From assembly GCF_900473935.1 (NCBI RefSeq), contig NZ_UCNN01000013.1, positions 1 to 64,000 on the forward strand: 64,000 nt of DNA, read 5' to 3'. Under the pieces are notes generated by a model. That model saw nothing but the letters and a program-made list of their open reading frames with translations. It searched no databases and was not told the DNA's origin. The DNA is from Synechococcus sp. UW105 (GTDB lineage Bacteria > Cyanobacteriota > Cyanobacteriia > PCC-6307 > Cyanobiaceae). A program made the translations under genes and the position numbers. Shown in pieces: positions 1 through 6,642 of this stretch. Positions within the stretch are counted from its first letter, which is position 1, and the number at the start of each line of letters is the position of its first letter.

Positions 1-145
1 GCAGCCCGGCTACGGCTACCAGACGGTGAACTACGCCCCTGCTCCTCAGGCTCCTATGTATCACCAGCCTGCTTATGGCTATCAGCAGCAGAGCAGCTAC
101 CAGCAGCACTCCGGTTATGTGCAGCAGCCCCGTTACGGCTACTGA
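1..145 (+). CDS. C-terminal end of a Tyr/Gln/Gly-rich protein (partial)
   Basis: An open frame enters from the left edge (codons begin at base 2) and stops at TGA 143-145. The visible 47 residues are low-complexity, rich in Gln, Tyr, Gly and Pro, with repeated YGY and QQ motifs, and the protein ends in RYGY. The tail is probably disordered or surface-exposed. A terminator follows at 189-211. The family cannot be identified because the body of the protein is outside the window. Confidence 0.6.
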   Translation, partial: QPGYGYQTVNYAPAPQAPMYHQPAYGYQQQSSYQQHSGYVQQPRYGY

Positions 146-188
146 TCACCCAGGCTCTGAACCACGACATCCAACACAACACGCTGCT

Positions 189-211
189 AACCCTGCCATT
201 CGCAGGGTTTT
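189..211 (+). terminator. Rho-independent terminator of the leftmost gene
   Basis: An 8-bp perfect stem (AACCCTGC / GCAGGGTT) with a 5-nt loop runs into TTTT at 208-211. It lies 44 bases after the stop of the upstream gene and before the next secreted-protein gene. Confidence 0.75.
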
Positions 212-327
212 GTCTTGACTTCTGCGCCAGTTGATCAAGCTCACCATTGGCAGTCATCAGCATCATGAGGAGGCCTGCCGATTCAGGCGATCTTGTGATC
301 AAACCCGACAGGAACCCATCTGCTCCA

Positions 328-1083
328 ATGACCTCACTCAAAGACCTGACCTGCGCCACAACAACAGTCGCCCTGGGCATCACCCTGATCAGCGGGGGCG
401 GACCGGCCGCTCAGGCGCAAAGCGCTGCTGAACTGCAACTGCAACAGAACCAGCAAGAGATCAACCGCCTCAAGCAGCAGATGCAAATGCAGCAGGGCGG
501 AGGTCCGGGACCACAAGGAGTTCAACCAGGAAGACCTCAGCCTGGGGCGGCAATGATCGATGCCCGTTCGATCCAGCGCAGCGTCAACTTGGCACGCAAT
601 GCGGCGGTGAAGATGAACGGAGGTCTCAGCAAATACCGTCCGGCCCGCTGCATGTTCAAGGGCAGCGAACGCAACCCATGCATCGTGCAGCTGAATGCTC
701 AAGGGATCGTTTTTCAGATCCCCGGTGGCCCTCCAGGCTGGGAGGAAGCGGGCCAGCCCCCCAGCTTGATGACCGTGCTTCTTGTCTCGCCGGATGGACG
801 ATCTCTGTTGCAGACAATCTCCAACGGTGCGCTGCAGGCACAACCCCAGCAGCAGCCAGGCATGTACCCACCCCAGCAGCAGCCAGGCATGTACCCACCT
901 CAGCAGCAGCCAGGCATGTACCCACCTCAGCAGCAGCCAGGCATGTACCCACCTCAGCAGCAGCCAGGCATGTACCCACCTCAGCAGCAGCCAGGCATGT
1001 ACCCACCTCAGCAGCAGCCAGGCATGTACCCACCTCAGCAGCAGCCAGGCATGTACCCACCTCAGCAACGGCCAGCGATCTGA
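328..1083 (+). CDS. Secreted hypothetical protein with PGMYPP repeats
   Basis: Start chosen at ATG 328, which gives a protein of 251 residues with a clear N-terminal signal peptide ending near AQAQ; an upstream in-frame ATG at 247 would bury it. After the signal comes a Gln-rich segment (EINRLKQQMQMQQ) that could form a short coiled coil, then a compact central domain with two Cys (RCMFKG and PCIVQL) about residues 95-170. The C-terminus is eight identical 9-residue repeats, QQQPGMYPP. Only 27 bases separate its stop from the convergent gatB. I do not recognise a named family. A periplasmic or cell-surface role is inferred from the signal and the Pro/Gln-rich tail. Confidence 0.7.
   Translation: MTSLKDLTCATTTVALGITLISGGGPAAQAQSAAELQLQQNQQEINRLKQQMQMQQGGGPGPQGVQPGRPQPGAAMIDARSIQRSVNLARNAAVKMNGGLSKYRPARCMFKGSERNPCIVQLNAQGIVFQIPGGPPGWEEAGQPPSLMTVLLVSPDGRSLLQTISNGALQAQPQQQPGMYPPQQQPGMYPPQQQPGMYPPQQQPGMYPPQQQPGMYPPQQQPGMYPPQQQPGMYPPQQQPGMYPPQQRPAI
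847..1062 (+). repeat. Eight tandem 27-bp coding repeats (QQQPGMYPP)
   Basis: Eight consecutive 27-bp units encode QQQPGMYPP. All are identical at the protein level; at DNA level only the third position of the last codon of unit 1 (CCC instead of CCT) was seen to differ. The near-identity implies recent expansion or homogenisation. Because the unit is a multiple of three, copy changes keep the frame. The opposite strand carries long open frames here only because of this periodicity. Confidence 0.95.
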
Positions 1084-1096
1084 GCCCCTTGAAGCA

Positions 1097-1130
1097 AAAC
1101 CGCCAGAAGCTCACCCCTTGAGCTTCTGGC
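1097..1130 (-). terminator. gatB terminator overlapping its own stop codon
   Basis: A 12-bp perfect inverted repeat (1102-1113 / 1119-1130, 5-nt loop) contains the gatB stop codon (1111-1113). On the minus strand the stem is followed by GGTTTTG, a short U-tract. No T-run follows on the plus strand, so it serves gatB rather than the convergent secreted-protein gene. Confidence 0.7.
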
Positions 1131-2583
1131 TGAGGATCTGATTGGCCAGCTTGGGATCAGCTTTGCCACCGGTCTTCTTCATCAGCTGACCGACAAAGAA
1201 GCCCTGCAGCTTGGTCTTGCCGCCACGGAAAGCCTCAACCTCGTCGGGATGAGCTGCGAGCAGCTCTTCAACAATGGCGCTGATCGCTGCTGGATCACTA
1301 ATCATTCCGAGCCCGCGCTCATCCACGATCGCCTTCGGGGAACCTCCCTTCTCCAGCAGTTCGGGCAGAATCTCCTTGGCGATCTTGCCGCTGATCTTGC
1401 CGCCATCGATCAGCTGCACCATCTCAGCCAACTGCTCAGGACGGAATGGCAATTCCGCATAACTCAACCGATTGCTGTTCACATGAGCAGCGATGTCACC
1501 AGAGATCCAGTTGGCAGCAAGCTTGGCGTCAGCACCGGCATTCACCACCGCCTCGTAGTAGTCCGCCATCGGCCGCTCATCGGTGAGCACGCGAGCGTCG
1601 TACTGAGACAATCCCAGATCTTCTGCATAACGATGCCTCTTGGCAGCAGGCAGTTCCGGCAATTCAGCCCGCCACGCTTCCCGCTGATCAACGCTCACCT
1701 CAATCGGCCCCAAATCAGGGTCAGGGAAATAGCGGTAATCGCTCGCTCCCTCCTTGCTACGCATGCTCTTGGTGAGCTGCTTGCCTTCGTCCCAAAGACG
1801 GGTCTCTTGAATGATGGCTTCACCGCTCTCGTAAGCCTTGATCTGGCGCTGAATCTCGTAGTCGCACGCCTTCTGAATGGCCGAGAAGGAGTTCATATTC
1901 TTGATCTCCACCTTCGTGCCAAAGGGTGCATCAGGGCCCCGTCGCACGGAGATATTCACATCGCAACGAAGAGAACCCTCTTGCATATTTCCGTCGCTAA
2001 CGGCGAGGTAACGCATAATCCTGCGGATCTCTGAGGCATATTCCGCCGCTTCACGACCAGTACGCAGATCCGGTTTGCTGACAATCTCTGCCAGAGCCAC
2101 ACCGGCGCGGTTGTAGTCCACCAGGGAGTGGGTGGATCCAGCCAAACGGTCACTACCGGCGTGAACAAGTTTGCCGGCGTCCTCCTCCATATGCAGGCGC
2201 TCGATGCCGATCGTTTTCAGATAGGTGTCCTTGCCCTTTTCGGCCACTTCCACCTCGATCCATCCCTCTTCAGCGATCGGTTCGTCGTACTGAGAGATCT
2301 GGTAGTTCTTGGGCAGATCGGGATAGAAATATTGCTTGCGGTCGAACTTGCTGTGTTCAGCGATGTTTAGATTCAGCGCCATCGCTGCCTTCACGGCGTA
2401 CTCGAGCACCTTCTGATTCAGCACCGGCAGCGTGCCAGGCAAACCGCACACCACTGGATCGATATGGGTGTTGGGTTCATCACCGAAGGTGGTGGAGGCA
2501 GCCGTGAAGATTTTGCTGTCGGTTCCCAGCTGCACGTGGGTCTCCAGACCGATCACGGCTTCCCAGGCGCTTTCAGCAGCCAT
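1111..2583 (-). CDS. gatB: Aspartyl/glutamyl-tRNA(Asn/Gln) amidotransferase subunit B
   Basis: A full-length 490-residue GatB. It opens with WEAVIGLETHVQLGTDSKIF, the family signature, followed by the kinase-like catalytic region with conserved DYNRAGVALAEIVSKPD and the PDLPKNYQISQ segment. The helical and YqeY-like tail domains run to the C-terminus (PKLANQILSQKL). With GatA and GatC it amidates misacylated Glu-tRNA(Gln) or Asp-tRNA(Asn) in the cytoplasm, using ATP and glutamine-derived ammonia. gatA and gatC are not in the window, so the gene is unlinked from its partners, as is usual in cyanobacteria. It is divergent from the binding-protein/channel fusion gene, and its terminator overlaps its stop codon. 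Confidence 0.97.
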   Translation of the reverse strand: MAAESAWEAVIGLETHVQLGTDSKIFTAASTTFGDEPNTHIDPVVCGLPGTLPVLNQKVLEYAVKAAMALNLNIAEHSKFDRKQYFYPDLPKNYQISQYDEPIAEEGWIEVEVAEKGKDTYLKTIGIERLHMEEDAGKLVHAGSDRLAGSTHSLVDYNRAGVALAEIVSKPDLRTGREAAEYASEIRRIMRYLAVSDGNMQEGSLRCDVNISVRRGPDAPFGTKVEIKNMNSFSAIQKACDYEIQRQIKAYESGEAIIQETRLWDEGKQLTKSMRSKEGASDYRYFPDPDLGPIEVSVDQREAWRAELPELPAAKRHRYAEDLGLSQYDARVLTDERPMADYYEAVVNAGADAKLAANWISGDIAAHVNSNRLSYAELPFRPEQLAEMVQLIDGGKISGKIAKEILPELLEKGGSPKAIVDERGLGMISDPAAISAIVEELLAAHPDEVEAFRGGKTKLQGFFVGQLMKKTGGKADPKLANQILSQKLKG

Positions 2584-2651
2584 CAGTGTTCTCCATGCGT
2601 GGGCTGATCCTATGGAAGCAACTCACAATGCAGGTTCACTGGCCGTCGGTC

Positions 2652-4385
2652 ATGGGCAGTTATTGCTGGCGACGGCGTCTGAAGAGCATCCTGCTGGCCC
2701 TGATGCTGGCCATCGCCTTGATCGGACTGCCGGTCGCTGCAAAAACCAAACAGAATCGAGCTCATATCAGCGTTCAGCTTCGCTGGCTGCCGCAGGCCCA
2801 GTTTGCCGGGTTTTACGTGGCCAAAGACCACGAGCTGTTTCACCGAGAAGGCCTTGAGGTCTCCCTCGAGCCAGGAGGGCCTGCCGTGAATGGCCTGCAG
2901 CGACTGCGTGACGGCGAGGTGGACGTGGCCGTCGCTTGGTCATCCGACGCACTGGATTTGCGTCGTCAGGGTGCCGACGTAGTGAACATCGCGCAGTTGC
3001 TTCAACGGCCTGGAACGATGCTGGTCTGCAACGCAGACTCAGGGGTCACGCAGCCAGCTGATCTGCGTGGAAAGCGAATTGGATCCTGGCTGGTGGGAGA
3101 TCAATTTGATTTCGGGTACTGGCTGCAACGCCATGGGCTCGATTTACAGGCTGTTGAACTGATCCAACAACGCCCAGCAGCGCAAGACCTGCTCAGCGGC
3201 GAAGTCAATTGCGCCACGGCCATGAGCTACAACGAATTTCAAACAATCCTCAAAGAGGGTCAGCTCAAAAAGGATCTATTCACCGTGCGCTTCGCCCAAG
3301 AAAGCAGCGGTTTTCTTGAGGATGGTCTCTACGTACGGGCGGCTGATCTCAACGATCCCGTGAAACGCGACCGCCTCGTGCGCTTGCTGCGGAGCCTGGC
3401 TGATGGATGGCGCTATGCCGCGCGCCATCCCGAAGAAGCGGTGGCCATCACCGAGCGCTACATGGAAGCCAGTGACAGTCGGCACCAACAGGCCATGCTC
3501 GAGGAAGTCCTCCAGCTGATGGATCTGAATCAGGGCTTCGGCCTTCTGGATCCGCGGGCTTTTGCGCGCAGTGCGGAAATCGTTGGAGAGGGTAGCGATG
3601 AAACAGCTGCCATCAGCCGTGCGGCCAAGGGTGCATGGAGCCTGAAAATTTGGCGAGCCGCCGAACTCAATGGGCCCCAGAAAGGTCCTCTAGGACCGGC
3701 AGGACGCCAGACATTCGCGACGTTGGTGGCATCCCCCTGGTTCTATGGCCTCGATCTGATCGGAACCACAGCCTTTGCGCTGTCAGGTTTCATCAGGGCG
3801 CTTAAACGTCGTTACGACCTCTGGGGTTGTTTCATCCTCACTCTGCTTCCCGCCGTGGGAGGCGGCACCCTCCGCGACCTGCTCATTGGTGGCATGCGCT
3901 CTCCACCGTTCATCTTCCAAGACAGCACCTACTTGCTGGTCGTCGTGGTCGTGGTGATCACTGGATCGATCCTGACGAGCTTCTTAAGCGAAGGTGCCGC
4001 AGATAGCGAGGGGTTCAACAAGATCTTGGGGCTCTGCGACAGCATTGGCTTGGCCACATTCACCATCATCGGAGCTCAGGTCGCCTTAGACGCTGAACTG
4101 AACTGGTGGTGGATGGCCATCTGTGCCGCACTCACCTGCGCAGGCGGCGGCATGTTGCTGGATGTGGTGACAGGCCGTGAACCGCGCACGTTTCAAGGCG
4201 AGCCGTATGAGGAGATTGCCGTACTCGGTGCCTTGGTGCTGACCATAGGCCTGTTGATAGCAGACCACTTCGAGACCCTGCAGTGGCCGGTTTTCGCCGC
4301 CATGGTTGTGAGTTGGGGAATGGTCTTCACCTGTCGTCAATTGGTGGTCCGCCACAATCTGCGCTCATGGCGTCCAGGCCTATGA
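2652..4385 (+). CDS. Fusion: NMT1/THI5-like solute-binding protein with TRIC/UPF0126 membrane channel domain
   Basis: Start chosen at ATG 2652 because it is followed at once by a signal-like segment (WRRRLKSILLALMLAIALIG). In-frame starts at 2586 or 2628 are possible. Residues about 35-320 match NMT1/THI5-like periplasmic binding proteins (LRWLPQAQFAGFYVAKDHEL, GLEVSLEPGGP), the fold used for pyrimidine, nitrate or sulfonate ligands. From about residue 365 the protein becomes a multi-pass membrane domain of the TRIC/UPF0126 family (LIGTTAFALSGF, VGGGTLRDLLIGG, DSIGLATFTIIGA, CAGGGMLLDVVTGREPRTF). Bacterial relatives are reported cation channels or glycine transporters. The stop overlaps the thiO start (ATGA), so the two are translationally coupled. 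The ligand is unknown; a thiamin-precursor or glycine role is inference from context. Confidence 0.8.
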   Translation: MGSYCWRRRLKSILLALMLAIALIGLPVAAKTKQNRAHISVQLRWLPQAQFAGFYVAKDHELFHREGLEVSLEPGGPAVNGLQRLRDGEVDVAVAWSSDALDLRRQGADVVNIAQLLQRPGTMLVCNADSGVTQPADLRGKRIGSWLVGDQFDFGYWLQRHGLDLQAVELIQQRPAAQDLLSGEVNCATAMSYNEFQTILKEGQLKKDLFTVRFAQESSGFLEDGLYVRAADLNDPVKRDRLVRLLRSLADGWRYAARHPEEAVAITERYMEASDSRHQQAMLEEVLQLMDLNQGFGLLDPRAFARSAEIVGEGSDETAAISRAAKGAWSLKIWRAAELNGPQKGPLGPAGRQTFATLVASPWFYGLDLIGTTAFALSGFIRALKRRYDLWGCFILTLLPAVGGGTLRDLLIGGMRSPPFIFQDSTYLLVVVVVVITGSILTSFLSEGAADSEGFNKILGLCDSIGLATFTIIGAQVALDAELNWWWMAICAALTCAGGGMLLDVVTGREPRTFQGEPYEEIAVLGALVLTIGLLIADHFETLQWPVFAAMVVSWGMVFTCRQLVVRHNLRSWRPGL

Positions 4386-5521
4386 GGAACAAGCACCAAA
4401 CGCTCTCAGGCCTGAACCAACCCACTTCGATGCTGATCCTAGGCGGAGGATTGATGGGCCTGGCGATCGCCCACCAACTGGCGCGCCGGGGCATCGGCGT
4501 CACGGTCCTCAGTCGGCGACGGAGCGAAGCGGCCGGCTTTGTCGCCGCTGGCATGCTCGCACCCCATGCAGAAGGCCTGAGCGGAGCCCTGCTCAAGCTC
4601 GGACAGTTGAGCCTGAGACGAGTTCCCAGCTGGGTGGCACAGATCGAAGCCGACAGTGGCCTTCCCTGTGGACTTCGCTCCACCGGCATCGTGGTTCCCT
4701 TCCAGAGCACTGAAGAACGGGATCAGTACCCGACGGCCGCATTTGGAGAATCGCTCGATCGAGAGCAACTTCATCAAGAGTTACCAGGCCTGGCCGCAAG
4801 CTGGACGGCGGGTCTGCTCTTCTCCCAAGACGGACAAATCGACAACCGACGCCAGCTAATGCGAGCTCTGGAGAGCGCCTGTGTCGACCGAGGTGTGCAA
4901 TTCCAAGAAGGAGTGGAGGTGCAGGAGTTACTGCAAGACCACGGCCAACTGAAAGGTGTCCGCACGAGGGACTCGGAAGGAACCTTGTCCACCCTCTCTT
5001 GCAGCCAAGCCATGCTTTGTAGCGGCGCCTGGAGTGCCCAACTTCTACCGGAACTTCGGGTGTTTCCGGTGAAGGGGCAGATGTTGTCGTTGCAGACTCC
5101 TCGCGGTGCTCTGCGGCGGGTGCTCTTCGGTCCGGGGACCTATTTCGTGCCGCGAGAAGATGGCCTGGTGGTGGTGGGAGCCACATCGGAACGGAATGCA
5201 GGCTTCAACGAAGGACTCACACCTCAGGGCCAAACCACCCTCCAACAGGGCATTGCCGCGTTGCTGCCAGAGGCCATCAACTGGCCGCCGATGGAACGCT
5301 GGTGGGGCTTTCGTCCCTGCACACCCGACGAAGGCCCCTTACTGGGTCAGAGTCCGATCGCTGGACTGTGGCTGGCCTGCGGCCACCACCGCAATGGTGT
5401 GCTGATGGCAGGAGCAACCGCGGAGCTGATCACCGATCTGGCCAGTGGTAGTGCCCCCCGCAAGGATCTCGCGGCTCTGTTGCCCAGTTTTCGCTGGGAT
5501 CGCTGGCGCTCTGAACCCTAA
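4382..5521 (+). CDS. thiO: Glycine oxidase ThiO
   Basis: FAD-dependent amine oxidase of the DAO family, 379 residues from ATG 4382, which overlaps the preceding stop. The N-terminal Rossmann motif LGGGLMGLAIAHQLARRG binds FAD. Other family features are GMLAPHAEGLSGALLKLG, VKGQMLSLQTP, and the C-terminal WGFRPCTPDEGPLLG and ACGHHRNGVLMA. ThiO oxidises glycine to iminoglycine for the thiazole ring of thiamin in aerobic bacteria. Met at 4430, just before the Rossmann strand, is an alternative start. Coupling to a THI5-like binding protein fused to a TRIC domain suggests a substrate-supply partnership. Confidence 0.88.
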   Translation: MRNKHQTLSGLNQPTSMLILGGGLMGLAIAHQLARRGIGVTVLSRRRSEAAGFVAAGMLAPHAEGLSGALLKLGQLSLRRVPSWVAQIEADSGLPCGLRSTGIVVPFQSTEERDQYPTAAFGESLDREQLHQELPGLAASWTAGLLFSQDGQIDNRRQLMRALESACVDRGVQFQEGVEVQELLQDHGQLKGVRTRDSEGTLSTLSCSQAMLCSGAWSAQLLPELRVFPVKGQMLSLQTPRGALRRVLFGPGTYFVPREDGLVVVGATSERNAGFNEGLTPQGQTTLQQGIAALLPEAINWPPMERWWGFRPCTPDEGPLLGQSPIAGLWLACGHHRNGVLMAGATAELITDLASGSAPRKDLAALLPSFRWDRWRSEP

Positions 5522-5565
5522 GAAGCATTGCTGGAGTTTTTCTTTCCGCCGCAAGGGCTGCATCA

Positions 5566-6642
5566 ATGCCAGCCCACAGCCATCCTGAAAAGAACCTGGC
5601 ACTGAACCGCCCAAGGCAGCCATCACTCCAAGCCATGTCGCCCTTCAGCGTCTTCGAGCGCAGCAGTCCGGAACTTCTGAACTGGCTGAAGTCCACAGGA
5701 GTGAGGCGCACAATCACAGCTTCCACGCAACTAATTCGGGAAGGAGAGCAGCCGCAAAGGCTCTTGTTGCTCATGGAGGGAAGCCTCAGAGCGACCATCA
5801 CAGGTCCCCAACAGAGGCAGGAGCAGCTGGCAACTCTGCCCCCTGGGAGCTTGGTCGGCGAGATGAGCTGGCTAGAACAGCGCCCTGCTGTGGCATGCAT
5901 CACAGCCGCTGTCGATAGCAGCGTTCTGGAAATTTCAGTCACAGAGCTAGAGACACTGCAAACGCACGACCTGCACTTGGCGTCGGAGCTGCATCGGTTG
6001 ATCGCCCAGAAACTCGCTGCACAGATCCAAGAGCAAAACGCCTGGATTCACCGCCATCCAAACGACCACGACTCGATTGAGCCCTTGCGCAAGGTGCTGG
6101 TGCTATTCGCCCATCTGCAGGAACAGGATGTCTACCAGCTGGCCCGTCTTGGAGAGTTGCAATCGATTCAGCCTGGGACCCTTCTGCTCCAACAGGGCGA
6201 GCCCGTGCAAGCTCTTTATCTCATTCTGAGCGGAAACGCGGACATCCTGTTCACCCTGTCTGAGGTCACCCAAGTCGTGGGGAGCACCCGCCGTGGAGAG
6301 TTATTAGGGGAAATGAGTTTGTTGCTGGAGGAGCAAGATGGGGCCTCAGCAGGCGTGCATTGTCCCGATGGCATGGCTCTGTTGACGATCAATCGAACAC
6401 GGCTCTTGGCCGAACTGGAGAGCGACCTCTCCCTCTCCTGCCGGTTTTACCGAGGCTTGGCCTGCATGCTCTCCCAACGCAGTCGGGATCAACTCCAACG
6501 CCATCGAGGTGGAACGAACAGCCAACAATCTGAGCTGATCGAGACAATCGATCTCGATCAGCTCACAGGCATCAGTCGAGCCGCTCGCCACTTCGACTGG
6601 CTCTGCAATCACTTTCAGACCAAGGAGGCCACAGAGCCATGA
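5566..6642 (+). CDS. Bacteriocin-transport-associated protein with two cNMP-binding domains
   Basis: 358 residues from ATG 5566, preceded by AAGGG at good spacing; Met at 5635 is a less likely start. Two cyclic-nucleotide-binding beta-barrels are visible: domain 1 about residues 35-150 (LVGEMSWLEQRPAV) and domain 2 about 185-310 (LLGEMSLLLEE). Domain 2 lacks the usual phosphate-binding Arg, so it may not bind ligand. No helix-turn-helix is seen. This matches the cyanobacterial family with two cNMP domains (TIGR03896) described as regularly linked to NHLM-type bacteriocin export operons. It is the first gene of the four-gene export operon and overlaps the next gene by ATGA. The role is probably regulation or gating of export, by inference from linkage. 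Confidence 0.85.
   Translation: MPAHSHPEKNLALNRPRQPSLQAMSPFSVFERSSPELLNWLKSTGVRRTITASTQLIREGEQPQRLLLLMEGSLRATITGPQQRQEQLATLPPGSLVGEMSWLEQRPAVACITAAVDSSVLEISVTELETLQTHDLHLASELHRLIAQKLAAQIQEQNAWIHRHPNDHDSIEPLRKVLVLFAHLQEQDVYQLARLGELQSIQPGTLLLQQGEPVQALYLILSGNADILFTLSEVTQVVGSTRRGELLGEMSLLLEEQDGASAGVHCPDGMALLTINRTRLLAELESDLSLSCRFYRGLACMLSQRSRDQLQRHRGGTNSQQSELIETIDLDQLTGISRAARHFDWLCNHFQTKEATEP

Noticed and set aside
334..1141. Several long open frames on both strands across the 27-bp repeat array
   Set aside because: They exist because a 27-base unit keeps every frame open; the plus-strand frame with a signal peptide is the only one with a plausible protein.
4283..4381. Longer N-terminal extension of ThiO
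   Set aside because: It lies inside the upstream gene; the ATGA overlap at 4382 is a better start and the Rossmann motif follows soon after.
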